A DNA stretch of 64,000 nt from positions 1-64,000 of the forward strand of contig JALERH010000028.1 in assembly GCA_022764275.1 (NCBI GenBank), in the 5' to 3' direction. Of the stretch, positions 18,144 to 27,678 are shown piece by piece. The notes beneath the pieces were generated by a model. The model ran no database searches. It was not told where the DNA came from and saw only the letters and a list, made by a program, of their open reading frames with translations. Numbering within the stretch: the stretch's first letter is position 1; each line of letters starts with the position of its first letter. The DNA is from Blautia sp. Lineage in GTDB: Bacteria > Bacillota > Clostridia > Lachnospirales > Lachnospiraceae. The translations under genes and the position numbers were made by a program.

Positions 18144-20984
18144 ATGTCAGAATCAAATAAAAAACAGTTCATCAGAATCCGGGGTGCCAATGAAAATAAT
18201 CTCAGGAATCTCAGTGTCGATATTCCCCGGGACAAATTCGTAGTTCTGACCGGTCTGAGCGGTTCGGGAAAATCATCACTTGCATTTGACACGATCTATG
18301 CGGAAGGACAGAGGCGCTATATGGAGTCCCTGTCATCTTATGCCAGACAGTTTTTGGGACAGATGGAGAAGCCGGATGTGGAAAGCATCGAGGGTCTTCC
18401 GCCAGCCATTTCCATTGATCAGAAGTCTACCAACCGGAATCCGCGTTCGACTGTGGGAACGGTGACAGAGATTTACGATTATTTCCGTCTTTTATATGCA
18501 CGAGTGGGGATTCCCCACTGTCCGAAATGCGGCAGAGAGATTAAAAAACAGACTGTTGACCAGATGGTAGATCAGATTATGACATTGCCTGAGCGCACGA
18601 AAATACAGCTTCTTGCACCAGTGGTGAGGGGACGTAAGGGTACACATGCCAAGCTTCTGGAACAGGCGAAAAAAAGCGGTTATGTCCGTGTAGAGATTGA
18701 TGGGAATGTTTACCAGCTTTCCGAGGAAATCAGTCTGGATAAAAATATCAAGCACAATATTGCAATTATTGTTGACCGTCTTGTGGTGAAGCCGGGGATT
18801 GAGAAACGTCTTGCAGATTCTCTGGAATCGGTACTGAATCTGGCTGACGGGCTGGCAGTGGTGGATACCATGGATGGAAATTACCTGAATTTCAGCCAGA
18901 GCTTTTCCTGCCCGGACTGCGGCATCAGCATCGATGAGATTGAGCCGAGGAGCTTTTCCTTCAATAATCCTTTCGGCGCCTGCCCGGAGTGCCTGGGCCT
19001 GGGCTATAAGATGGAATTTGATATTGATCTGATGGTTCCGGATAAATCTCTGAGTATTTCCCAGGGAGCCATTGCGGTTACAGGCTGGCAGTCCTGCAGG
19101 GATAAGGGAAGCTTTACCTATGCAATCCTGTCTGCGCTGGCAAAAGAATACAATTTCAGTCTGGACACACCGTTTGAGGATTATCCAAAGGAAATTCAGG
19201 ATATCCTGATTTATGGAACGAACGGCCATTCTGTCAAAGTATTTTACAAAGGGCAGAGAGGTGAGGGCGTTTATGATGTGGCATTCCCCGGCCTGATTAA
19301 AAATGTGGAGCAGAGGTACCGGGAAACCGGCTCTGACACCATGAAACAGGAATATGAGTCTTTCATGCGCATTACTCCCTGTAAGGCATGTAAAGGACAG
19401 AGACTGAAAAAGGAATCTCTGGCCGTTACGGTTGCAGATAAAAATATTTACGAGGTTACAAATTTATCCATTGACAAACTGAAAGTATTTCTGGAAGAAA
19501 TGAAGCTGTCAGACCAGCAGCTGCTGATCGGAAAGCAGATACTGAAGGAAATAAAGGCGCGTGTCGGATTCCTGGCGGATGTGGGTCTGGATTATCTTTC
19601 TCTTTCCCGTGCCACCGGAACGCTGTCCGGCGGAGAGGCACAGAGAATCCGTCTCGCCACACAGATCGGCTCCGGTCTGGTGGGGGTCGCCTATATTCTG
19701 GATGAGCCAAGCATCGGGCTTCACCAACGGGACAATGACAAGCTTCTGAAGGCACTGATGCATCTGCGTGATCTGGGAAACAGCCTGATCGTGGTAGAGC
19801 ATGACGAGGACACCATGCGTGCGGCAGACTGCGTGGTGGATATCGGACCAGGCGCAGGGGAGCATGGAGGACAGCTTGTTGCGATCGGGACTGCAGAGGA
19901 TCTGATGAAGAATCCGGATTCCATTACCGGTGCATATCTGAGCGGAAAAAAGAAAATTCCGGTGCCGGAGAGCAGAAGGAAACCCACAGGATTTCTCACA
20001 ATCAAAGGTGCTGCGGAGAATAATCTGAAGCATATCGATGTGGACATTCCACTGGGAGTCATGACCTGTATCACAGGAGTATCCGGATCAGGAAAGAGTT
20101 CACTGATCAATGAGATTCTTTACAAAACCCTGGCCAGGGATCTGAACCATGCCCGCACCATACCCGGAAAACACGATGCCATTCTCGGAATCGACCAGCT
20201 TGACAAGGTGATCGATATTGATCAGTCACCCATCGGACGTACGCCCAGGTCAAATCCGGCGACTTATACGGGGGTGTTTGACCAGATTCGGGATCTGTTT
20301 GCCTCTACAGCAGATGCCAAGGCGAAAGGCTATAAGAAAGGACGATTCAGTTTTAATGTAAAAGGCGGAAGATGTGAGGCATGCAGCGGTGATGGGATTA
20401 TCAAGATCGAGATGCATTTCCTTCCGGATGTATATGTGCCCTGCGAAGTCTGCAAGGGAAAACGATACAACCGGGAAACTCTGGAAGTGAAATATAAGGA
20501 TAAGAGTATCTACGATGTGCTGAATATGACGGTGGAGGAGGCACTGCCCTTCTTTGAGAATATTCCGTCCATCCGCAGAAAGATTGAGACCTTATATGAT
20601 GTGGGTCTTTCCTACATCCGTCTGGGACAGCCGTCCACCACACTGTCAGGCGGCGAAGCACAGCGCATTAAGCTGGCTGCGGAGCTGAGCAAACGCAGCA
20701 CCGGAAAAACCATTTATATTCTGGACGAACCTACTACCGGCCTTCATTTTGAAGATGTAAGCAAGCTGATCGAGATTCTGAAACGTCTGTCAGAAGGCGG
20801 CAACACGGTTGTCGTGATCGAGCATAATCTGGATGTGATCAAGACAGCTGACTACATCATTGATATAGGCCCGGAGGGTGGTGACCGGGGCGGAACGGTA
20901 GTAGCACACGGGACTCCGGAGGAAGTGGCTGCAAACCCGGAATCCTACACGGGGCAGTATGTTGCGAAATATTTAAAGAACTAG
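18144..20984 (+). CDS. uvrA: UvrABC excinuclease subunit A
   Basis: Damage-recognition ATPase of nucleotide excision repair; 946 residues, full length. ATG at 18144 chosen because TTGGAGGAACGC precedes it; an upstream in-frame ATG at 18123 lies in the terminator tail. Two ABC modules: Walker [15 protein letters not shown] and [13 protein letters not shown]; signatures [12 protein letters not shown] and [12 protein letters not shown]; zinc-binding cysteines HCPKCG, SCPDCG/CPECLG and CEACSG/CEVCKG. Controlled by the SOS box at 18044-18057. uvrB is not in the window. Confidence 0.98.
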   Translation: MSESNKKQFIRIRGANENNLRNLSVDIPRDKFVVLTGLSGSGKSSLAFDTIYAEGQRRYMESLSSYARQFLGQMEKPDVESIEGLPPAISIDQKSTNRNPRSTVGTVTEIYDYFRLLYARVGIPHCPKCGREIKKQTVDQMVDQIMTLPERTKIQLLAPVVRGRKGTHAKLLEQAKKSGYVRVEIDGNVYQLSEEISLDKNIKHNIAIIVDRLVVKPGIEKRLADSLESVLNLADGLAVVDTMDGNYLNFSQSFSCPDCGISIDEIEPRSFSFNNPFGACPECLGLGYKMEFDIDLMVPDKSLSISQGAIAVTGWQSCRDKGSFTYAILSALAKEYNFSLDTPFEDYPKEIQDILIYGTNGHSVKVFYKGQRGEGVYDVAFPGLIKNVEQRYRETGSDTMKQEYESFMRITPCKACKGQRLKKESLAVTVADKNIYEVTNLSIDKLKVFLEEMKLSDQQLLIGKQILKEIKARVGFLADVGLDYLSLSRATGTLSGGEAQRIRLATQIGSGLVGVAYILDEPSIGLHQRDNDKLLKALMHLRDLGNSLIVVEHDEDTMRAADCVVDIGPGAGEHGGQLVAIGTAEDLMKNPDSITGAYLSGKKKIPVPESRRKPTGFLTIKGAAENNLKHIDVDIPLGVMTCITGVSGSGKSSLINEILYKTLARDLNHARTIPGKHDAILGIDQLDKVIDIDQSPIGRTPRSNPATYTGVFDQIRDLFASTADAKAKGYKKGRFSFNVKGGRCEACSGDGIIKIEMHFLPDVYVPCEVCKGKRYNRETLEVKYKDKSIYDVLNMTVEEALPFFENIPSIRRKIETLYDVGLSYIRLGQPSTTLSGGEAQRIKLAAELSKRSTGKTIYILDEPTTGLHFEDVSKLIEILKRLSEGGNTVVVIEHNLDVIKTADYIIDIGPEGGDRGGTVVAHGTPEEVAANPESYTGQYVAKYLKN

Positions 20985-20987
20985 GGC

Positions 20988-21016
20988 TTTCCATTTGCAG
21001 GATTTTTGTATATAAT
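20988..21016 (+). promoter_or_regulatory. promoter of the mreB/mbl homologue
   Basis: TTTCCA (20988-20993), 17-bp spacer, perfect TATAAT (21011-21016), 70 bases before the start. Confidence 0.6.
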
Positions 21017-21085
21017 GAAAAAGTATTGGCGGACAACTGTATAAAAGTCCGCTTTACCTGAAAGAGATACAGAAAGGGGATTTCC

Positions 21086-22075
21086 ATGCCTGCAAGTGAT
21101 ATTGGGATTGACCTTGGCACCAGAAACAGTCTGGTGTATTCCACCGGAAAGGGACTGGTTCTCAGTGAGCCTTCCGTGGTGGTTTATGATAAAGATTCGG
21201 AAAAGATAAAAGCAATTGGTGAGGAGGCACGCCAGATGGCAGGCCATGTATCCTCCAATTTGGAAGTGATCTGGCCAATCCGCCAGGGCATCATTGTGGA
21301 TTATATCGTTCTGGAGAAAATGCTGAAATATTTTGTCTCCAAAGCGATGGGGCGGAGAGCGTTCCGTAAGCCGCGCATCAGTATCTGCATACCCAGCGGA
21401 ACCACAGAAATTGAAAAAAAGGCTGTGGAAGAAGCCACCTATCAGGCAGGAGCCCGGGAGGTCTTTCTGGTGGAGGAGCCGATCGCTGCGGCAATCGGTG
21501 CCGGTGTGGATGTGACGAAGCCTTTTGGAAACCTGATCGTGGATATTGGAGCGGGGACTACGGACGTGGCAGTGATCTCCATGGCCGGAGTGGTGGTCTC
21601 CACATCTGTGAAGGTAGCGGGAGATAATTTTAACCAGGCGATTATGAGCTATGTGAGAAAGAACCATAACCTGTTTATTGGAGAAGATGCCGCAGAAAAG
21701 ATTAAGATTAAGATTGGAACTGCCTGTGAGGAGACCTCTCCCAGAACGATGGAAGTAAAAGGGAGAAATGTGATCACGGGTCTTCCCAAAGTGGTCACTC
21801 TGACTTCCGAGGAGATTCGTTCTGCACTGAAAGATGCCACCGGACAGATCGTAGAGGCGATACACGGTGTTCTGGAGAAGACGCCGCCGGAGCTGGCGGC
21901 AGACATTGTAGACCGGGGAATTGTCCTGACAGGCGGAGGTGCCATGCTCCACGGGATGGATACTCTGGTGGAACAGAAGACAGGGGTGAGCACCCTGACG
22001 GTTCAGGATGCCATGGTAGTGGTGGCTGTTGGAACCGGAAAATATGCGGAGACGATTGCAAGAATGGATGAATAG
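21086..22075 (+). CDS. MreB/Mbl family rod-shape protein
   Basis: Actin-like cytoskeletal ATPase that guides lateral wall synthesis. 329 residues. Phosphate 1 GIDLGTRNSLVY, connect 1 region, phosphate 2 VDIGAGTTDVAVIS, adenosine motif LTGGGAMLHG. It is a solitary copy with its own promoter and terminator rather than part of mreBCD, so it is closer to Mbl or MreBH by context. The second phosphate loop uses TR where MreB has TA, a mild divergence. Confidence 0.9.
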   Translation: MPASDIGIDLGTRNSLVYSTGKGLVLSEPSVVVYDKDSEKIKAIGEEARQMAGHVSSNLEVIWPIRQGIIVDYIVLEKMLKYFVSKAMGRRAFRKPRISICIPSGTTEIEKKAVEEATYQAGAREVFLVEEPIAAAIGAGVDVTKPFGNLIVDIGAGTTDVAVISMAGVVVSTSVKVAGDNFNQAIMSYVRKNHNLFIGEDAAEKIKIKIGTACEETSPRTMEVKGRNVITGLPKVVTLTSEEIRSALKDATGQIVEAIHGVLEKTPPELAADIVDRGIVLTGGGAMLHGMDTLVEQKTGVSTLTVQDAMVVVAVGTGKYAETIARMDE

Positions 22076-22078
22076 CAG

Positions 22079-22107
22079 GGGGTGCTGCATTTTGCAGCGC
22101 CTCTTTT
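22079..22107 (+). terminator. intrinsic terminator after the mreB homologue
   Basis: GGGGTGCTGCA (22079-22089), loop TTT, TGCAGCGCCTC (22093-22103), then TTTT. 11-bp stem with two G-U pairs. Its arm sequence resembles the terminator at 1983-2010. Confidence 0.75.
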
Positions 22108-22137
22108 GGCTATATAAATACGCGAGGAGATGAGCAG

Positions 22138-24366
22138 ATGAGCGAAACCGTTACCGGATACATAGATCATATCATATTTCGCAATGAAGAGAACGGATAT
22201 ACGGTCATGGTAATGAAAAATACCGGTGTGGAGGAGGAACTGACATGTGTTGGAACCTTTCCGGACATCAGTCAGGGTGTTACCATTGAGGCAGCAGGAA
22301 GCTTTACACATCATCCGGTCTATGGAAAACAGTTTCAGATTACATCCTTTGTGGAAAAAATGCCGGAAGACACCGAAGCGATGGAACGCTATCTGGGATC
22401 AGGAGCCATAAAGGGAATCGGAGCGGCTCTTGCGGCGCGGATCGTGCGCCGATTCGGAGAAGATACGCTGCGGATCGTGGACGAAGAACCGGAACGTCTG
22501 GCGGAAGTAAAAGGAATCAGTGAGAAAAAGGCAAGGGAGATCGCGGCACAGATAACGGAAAAAGCGGATATGCGGCGTGCCATGATCTTTCTGCAGAAAT
22601 ATGGGATTTCCCTGAATCTGGGAGCAAAGATATACCAGAAATACGGACAGTCTGTATATTCGGTTTTGCAGGAAAACCCTTACCGTCTGGCAGAGGACAT
22701 CTCCGGGGTTGGCTTTAAGATCGCGGATGAGATTGCTTCGAGAATCGGTATTCATGCAGATTCAGATTACAGGATCCAGAGCGGCATGGTGTATACTCTC
22801 TTGCAGGCTTCGGGGGAGGGTCATATCTATCTGCCGAAAGAGGAGCTTTTTATCCGCAGTGCAAGGCTGCTGGATGTGGACCCATCCTATATGGAGAAGC
22901 ACCTGATGGACATGGCTATTGACCGCAAAGTGATCATGAAGGAACGGGAAGGGGAAACACTTGTATATCCGAGCAGGTATTACCAGCTTGAGCTGAATAC
23001 AGCGCGCATGCTCTGCGAACTGAATATCCGCTGTCCACAGGATAGGGAATTCATGGAACAGAGGATTTCCGGAATTGAGAAAGAAACAGGAACCGTATTG
23101 GATGCTATGCAGAAGAAGGCAGTCATGGAGGCTGCCGAAAATGGCCTTTTTATTCTGACCGGAGGTCCGGGAACCGGAAAGACCACCACCATCAATGCCA
23201 TTATCCGTTTCTTTGAAGGAGAAGGTGCTGTCCTGCGGCTGGCTGCTCCTACCGGGCGCGCTGCAAAACGTATGACAGAGACCACAGGGTATGAAGCACA
23301 GACGATCCACAGGCTTCTGGAACTGAACGGAATTCCGGAGGAGGAACGGGAAAATCAGGGCATCCATTTTGACCGGAATGCCCAGAACCCGTTGGAGGCG
23401 GATGTGATCATCATTGATGAGATGTCTATGGTGGATATTTTTCTTATGCATTCCCTGCTTCAGGCGGTGACAGCCGGAACAAGGCTGGTACTGGTGGGAG
23501 ATGAAAATCAGCTGCCCAGTGTAGGACCGGGAAATGTGCTGCGGGATATCATTCACAGTAAAGCTTTCCCAGTGGTGGAACTGACGAAGATTTTCCGTCA
23601 GGCTTCCCAGAGCGATATCGTGGTAAATGCGCATAAGATCAATAAAGGGGAGCAGGTATCCATTGACAATAAGAGCCGGGATTTCTTTTTCCTGAAACGA
23701 TATGACGCGGACATCATCATTCGTGTGGTGATTGCCCTGATCCAGGAAAAACTGCCCCGATATGTGAATGCCAGACCTTTTGAAATCCAGGTGCTTACCC
23801 CCATGAGAAAAGGACTTCTTGGAGTGGAACGGTTAAATCAGATTCTGCAGAGATATCTGAATCCGCCGGATGCCGGGAAAAAAGAAAAAGAGCTTGGAGA
23901 CCGGCTTTTCCGGGAAGGGGATAAGGTCATGCAGGTGAAAAACAATTATCAGCTGGAGTGGGAAGTGCGTGGAAAATACGGGATTCCTGTGGAAAAAGGC
24001 ATCGGTGTGTTTAACGGTGATACCGGGATACTCAAAGAGATCAACGAATTTTCCGAGACGGCTTCCGTAGAATTTGAAGATGGCCGTTATGCGGAATATT
24101 CCTTTAAACAGCTGGAAGAACTGGAGCTCGCCTATGCGATTACGATTCATAAATCCCAGGGATCCGAGTATCCGGCTGTGATTTTGCCCATCCTTTCCGG
24201 TCCCAGAATGCTTCTGAACCGTAATCTGCTTTATACTGCAGTTACGAGAGCGAGAAAATGTGTGACTGTGGTGGGAAGTGAGGTAACCTTCGGGGAGATG
24301 ATCAAAAATGAAAAACAGCAGAAACGTTACAGCTCGCTGGATGAGAGGATTCAGGAACTTTCCTGA
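22138..24366 (+). CDS. recD2: RecD2-type DNA helicase
   Basis: SF1B 5'-3' helicase involved in replication-fork repair in bacteria lacking RecBC partners. 742 residues, ATG at 22138 with GAGGAGATGAG upstream. Order: OB-like N-terminal domain (about 1-80), helix-hairpin-helix repeats (about 85-230), Walker A LTGGPGTGKTTT (near residue 343), APTGRAAKRM, Walker B IIIDEMSMVD, GDENQLPSVGPG, and the C-terminal AITIHKSQGSEYPAVI with TAVTRAR. The long N-terminal region distinguishes RecD2 from RecD. Its end overlaps comF by 59 bases. Confidence 0.95.
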   Translation: MSETVTGYIDHIIFRNEENGYTVMVMKNTGVEEELTCVGTFPDISQGVTIEAAGSFTHHPVYGKQFQITSFVEKMPEDTEAMERYLGSGAIKGIGAALAARIVRRFGEDTLRIVDEEPERLAEVKGISEKKAREIAAQITEKADMRRAMIFLQKYGISLNLGAKIYQKYGQSVYSVLQENPYRLAEDISGVGFKIADEIASRIGIHADSDYRIQSGMVYTLLQASGEGHIYLPKEELFIRSARLLDVDPSYMEKHLMDMAIDRKVIMKEREGETLVYPSRYYQLELNTARMLCELNIRCPQDREFMEQRISGIEKETGTVLDAMQKKAVMEAAENGLFILTGGPGTGKTTTINAIIRFFEGEGAVLRLAAPTGRAAKRMTETTGYEAQTIHRLLELNGIPEEERENQGIHFDRNAQNPLEADVIIIDEMSMVDIFLMHSLLQAVTAGTRLVLVGDENQLPSVGPGNVLRDIIHSKAFPVVELTKIFRQASQSDIVVNAHKINKGEQVSIDNKSRDFFFLKRYDADIIIRVVIALIQEKLPRYVNARPFEIQVLTPMRKGLLGVERLNQILQRYLNPPDAGKKEKELGDRLFREGDKVMQVKNNYQLEWEVRGKYGIPVEKGIGVFNGDTGILKEINEFSETASVEFEDGRYAEYSFKQLEELELAYAITIHKSQGSEYPAVILPILSGPRMLLNRNLLYTAVTRARKCVTVVGSEVTFGEMIKNEKQQKRYSSLDERIQELS

Positions 24367-25048
24367 CATTCTGTATCCCAGATGCTGTCCTTTGTGCCAC
24401 AGGGTTCTGAAAGATCCTTCCAGACTTGTGTGTCCGCAGTGTGCCAGGGAAATACGGCCTGTTTCCGGCCCAAGGTGTTTCAAATGCGGAAAACCTGTGA
24501 GGGAAGAGGAGGAACTCTGTCCGGACTGCAGAAAAGTCCCCAGAGCCTTTGAGCAGGGGCGGGGCATTTTTCTTTATGACGACAGGATGAAGGACTCCCT
24601 GATGAAGTACAAATATTTTGGACGGCGGGAGTACGGAAGATTTTATGCAAAAGCCATGTGCCTGTATGCCGGAAAAGAACTGGAGCGCTGGAAACCGGAT
24701 ATCATTGTACCTGTGCCGCTGCACTGGAAAAAGCAGCGGATGCGGGGCTTTAATCAGGCCGCATTTCTGGCAGAACAGATTTCAAAGCAGACAGGGATTC
24801 CGGCAGACTGTACTCTCGTAAAGAAAACCAAAAAAACAAAATCACAGAAAAAACTGGATGCAGCCCAGAGAAGAAATAATCTGAAAGAAGCTTTTCAGGT
24901 GAGAGAAGAAGTAAACGGGAAAAAAATTCTGGTGGTGGATGACGTTTATACGACGGGAAGTACCATGGATGCTATGGCATCCTGCCTGCGGGATAAAGGG
25001 GCCGATAAGGTATGGTTCCTTACCCTGTGTATCGGGCGAAATCAGTGA
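24308..25048 (+). CDS. comF: ComF family protein (phosphoribosyltransferase fold)
   Basis: Late competence protein thought to help process incoming single-stranded DNA in the cytosol. 246 residues. N-terminal double zinc ribbon (CCPLC, CPQC, CFKC, CPDC pairs within residues 26-78), then a type I PRTase domain with VPVPLHWKKQRMRGFNQA and the PRPP loop VVDDVYTTGSTMDA. Start at ATG 24308 gives a 59-base overlap with recD2; ATG 24341 would shorten this and keep the zinc ribbon, so the exact start is uncertain. Confidence 0.92.
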   Translation: MKNSRNVTARWMRGFRNFPDILYPRCCPLCHRVLKDPSRLVCPQCAREIRPVSGPRCFKCGKPVREEEELCPDCRKVPRAFEQGRGIFLYDDRMKDSLMKYKYFGRREYGRFYAKAMCLYAGKELERWKPDIIVPVPLHWKKQRMRGFNQAAFLAEQISKQTGIPADCTLVKKTKKTKSQKKLDAAQRRNNLKEAFQVREEVNGKKILVVDDVYTTGSTMDAMASCLRDKGADKVWFLTLCIGRNQ

Positions 25049-25079
25049 ACAAACTGTCAAAAACGATTCCAAAAAACAC

Positions 25080-25108
25080 TTTTCATGAATGGGGATATAT
25101 GATACAAT
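25080..25108 (+). promoter_or_regulatory. promoter of the cdaA-region operon
   Basis: TTTTCA (25080-25085), 17-bp spacer, TACAAT (25103-25108) with extended TGA directly before it. 52 bases before the gene at 25160. Confidence 0.65.
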
Positions 25109-25159
25109 CAATCTGTATGAGTATTGGTATTTTCCAAATAGAAGCGTAAGGAGTCATTT

Positions 25160-25594
25160 ATGATAAACGAAGAAAAAGTAAAAATAATGAACCAGCTTGC
25201 CATGTATGAAACGAAAGAAGGAAGAAAATACCTTCCGGTCAGCAGGTATTACAGAAGCGATTATATTGGTCTGGCACTGATTAAAAATTTCTTTCTGGTT
25301 ACAATTGGATATGTTCTGATACTGGCAGCCATTGGTGCATATAATGCAGAATATCTGCTGAATAATGTTCACAAGATGAATCTGGTCAGTCTGGGAGCTG
25401 TGGTAGTGGCAGGATATGTGGTCGTACTGGCAGTGTATTCCATCCTGACGTATATTCAGTATACTGTGAAATACCACCGTGCGAAAAAGAGTGTGAAAAA
25501 TTATTACAGTATGCTGACCAGACTTGAGAAGATATACAGCCGTGAGGAAAAAAAGTCTACAGGACGGGAAATGGCAGGAGGATATAAGAAATGA
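25160..25594 (+). CDS. conserved-looking membrane protein, unknown
   Basis: Not recognised. 144 residues; N-terminal 35 residues soluble, two hydrophobic helices (about 41-60 and 76-100), then a basic C-terminal segment (about 105-144) with predicted helix character. ATG at 25160 follows AAGGAG. Its stop overlaps the next start as ATGA. Part of the run leading into cdaA, so it may work in c-di-AMP control or in envelope homeostasis; this is inference from position. Confidence 0.75.
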   Translation: MINEEKVKIMNQLAMYETKEGRKYLPVSRYYRSDYIGLALIKNFFLVTIGYVLILAAIGAYNAEYLLNNVHKMNLVSLGAVVVAGYVVVLAVYSILTYIQYTVKYHRAKKSVKNYYSMLTRLEKIYSREEKKSTGREMAGGYKK

Positions 25595-26700
25595 CAGCAT
25601 TACTTGAATTAAAACAGAAAATCAAGGGCGTATACGGGCAGTATGAGATGTATATTCTGCCGATATTGAAATTTATTCTTGCACTGGTTTATTTCGTATG
25701 GATCAATTCCAATATGGGTTATATGAGCCAGCTGAACAATCTTTTCCTCGTATTGATTCTGGCGCTGATCTGTTCGATTCTGCCCTCTGCGGCCATGGTG
25801 TATATTGGCTTTGCCATGATACTTCTTCACAGCTATGCCCTTGGCATTGAAGTGGCTGGCGTAATGCTGGTACTGATTCTTCTGATGATGATCTTTTTCC
25901 TCAGATTCAGTTCCGGACAGAATATTGTGATGGTGTATACACCTTTATCATTTGCATTTAATATCCCGGCGCTTCTTCCTATTGGAAGCGGCCTTCTTGG
26001 AAGTGCTTTGTCTGCAATCCCTGCAGGCTGCGGTGTGATAATGTATTATTTCATCCGGTTTCTTCGTGCACAGTCCGGTATTCTTTCGAATGCGGATACA
26101 GAGATTACGGATAAGCTCCAGATCATGGCAGACGGATTGGTACAGAACTGGGGAATGTGGATTACAGTGGTTGCCTTTGTTGCGGTAATCCTTCTGGTGC
26201 ATCTGATCCGCACACGTTCCTTTGACTACGCGTGGAGAATTGCGATCATTGCAGGCGGAGTTGTCTATGTACTTGTCATGCTGGGCGGAAGTTTCTGCCT
26301 GAATGCAACGGTTTCCATGGTTCCGCTTCTGGTCTGCACGGTTGTTGCGGTTCTGGCGGGAATCGTTCTGGAATTTTTTGTTTTCGGTGGAGATTACAGC
26401 CGTACCGAGCGGCTTGAGTACGAAGATGATGAGTATATTTACTATGTAAAAGCCGTACCGAAGGCGTCTGTGTCCACTTCTGAGAGAAGTATCAAGAAGA
26501 TCAACGCAGAGCCGATACGGGAGGAAAAGAAAACAGACGAAAATACAGTGACTTATGCAAATCCTGTTTTTCAGGGAGACGAGAAACCCAGAAGAAAAAA
26601 GGCATCTCCACATTCCGGTTCAGCACGTCCGGTACAGAAGCCGGCTGTGAATGATGTGGATTTTGAGAAAAAACTGGAGGAGTCCCTCAGGGATCTGTAA
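25591..26700 (+). CDS. polytopic membrane protein, unknown
   Basis: Not recognised. 369 residues. Around seven hydrophobic helices between about 20 and 270, including a Gly-rich LPIGSGLLGSALSAIPAGCG loop, followed by a charged cytoplasmic tail of about 100 residues (acidic YEDDEY near 275, then Lys/Pro-rich, ending DFEKKLEESLRDL). Coupled to the previous gene by a 4-base overlap and 87 bases upstream of cdaA. Confidence 0.75.
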   Translation: MTALLELKQKIKGVYGQYEMYILPILKFILALVYFVWINSNMGYMSQLNNLFLVLILALICSILPSAAMVYIGFAMILLHSYALGIEVAGVMLVLILLMMIFFLRFSSGQNIVMVYTPLSFAFNIPALLPIGSGLLGSALSAIPAGCGVIMYYFIRFLRAQSGILSNADTEITDKLQIMADGLVQNWGMWITVVAFVAVILLVHLIRTRSFDYAWRIAIIAGGVVYVLVMLGGSFCLNATVSMVPLLVCTVVAVLAGIVLEFFVFGGDYSRTERLEYEDDEYIYYVKAVPKASVSTSERSIKKINAEPIREEKKTDENTVTYANPVFQGDEKPRRKKASPHSGSARPVQKPAVNDVDFEKKLEESLRDL

Positions 26701-26787
26701 GGTTTTTGTGTCCGCCCCTGCTGCCGCTATGTATACGGAGCGGTTCACAATACGGAAATTTTGAAATATGGAGGGAAGGAGAACACT

Positions 26788-27678
26788 ATGCAGGATATAT
26801 CAGTTATAGTATCACAGTATCTGTCAAAGCTGTCTTTGCCGGGTATGGGAATTACAGATGTGATAGAGATTGCCCTGATTTCATTTTTTATCTATCAGTT
26901 TATGGTCTGGATAAAATTTACACGGGCGTATACATTGCTAAAGGGTATCCTGACCGTAGTGGCATTTATTCTGATCGCCTATATTTTCAAGATGAATACG
27001 ATCCTCTGGATCGTGAAAAATCTTGCGAGCGTTCTGCTGCTTAGTGTGGTTGTTATCTTCCAGCCGGAACTCCGAAAGGTCCTGGAGCAGCTGGGACAGA
27101 AAAAAATCATGGCAGCTATCATTCCTTTTGATACAGGAAAGGAAGTACAGGAACGCTTTACTGATAAAACAGTAAACGAACTTGTAAAAGCATGCTTTGA
27201 TATGGGTGAGGTGAAAACAGGAGCCCTGATCGTCATCGAACAGGAAAACCGGCTCAGTGAGTATGAGCGTACCGGTATCAATGTGGATGCAGTGATCACC
27301 AGTCAGCTCCTGATCAATATCTTTGAGCATAATACACCGCTTCATGACGGAGCGGTACTTATACGGGAAAACCGTATTGTTGCAGCAACCTGTTATCTTC
27401 CTCTGTCTGATAATATGGAACTGAGCAAACAGCTGGGCACACGCCACAGAGCTGGTGTTGGCATCAGTGAGGTCAGCGATTCCATTACGATTATTGTTTC
27501 TGAGGAAACGGGACAGGTATCCATTGCTCAGAACGGACGACTCACAAGAGGTGTTACAAGTGCAGAGCTTCGTGCAGCTCTTGTAAAGGCTCAGAATAAA
27601 AAGGTTGTCAATAACAGCAAACTTCGTCATCTGCTGAAAGGGAGAGTGAAACATGAAGAAGAGAAAGCTGACAGATAA
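26788..27678 (+). CDS. cdaA: diadenylate cyclase CdaA
   Basis: Membrane enzyme that makes cyclic di-AMP from two ATP. Start at ATG 26788 (GGAAGGAGAAC upstream) rather than the in-frame TTG at 26761; 296 residues. Three N-terminal helices (about 22-95), then the DAC domain with HDGAVLI and GTRHRAG, both catalytic motifs intact. Overlaps cdaR by 26 bases. The usual third gene glmM is not downstream; an HPr gene is there instead. Confidence 0.96.
   Translation: MQDISVIVSQYLSKLSLPGMGITDVIEIALISFFIYQFMVWIKFTRAYTLLKGILTVVAFILIAYIFKMNTILWIVKNLASVLLLSVVVIFQPELRKVLEQLGQKKIMAAIIPFDTGKEVQERFTDKTVNELVKACFDMGEVKTGALIVIEQENRLSEYERTGINVDAVITSQLLINIFEHNTPLHDGAVLIRENRIVAATCYLPLSDNMELSKQLGTRHRAGVGISEVSDSITIIVSEETGQVSIAQNGRLTRGVTSAELRAALVKAQNKKVVNNSKLRHLLKGRVKHEEEKADR

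Noticed and set aside
20981-22090. Minus-strand open frame of 369 codons opposite the mreB homologue
   Set aside because: No family motifs and low-complexity His/Ser/Leu content; the plus-strand gene has all actin-fold motifs.
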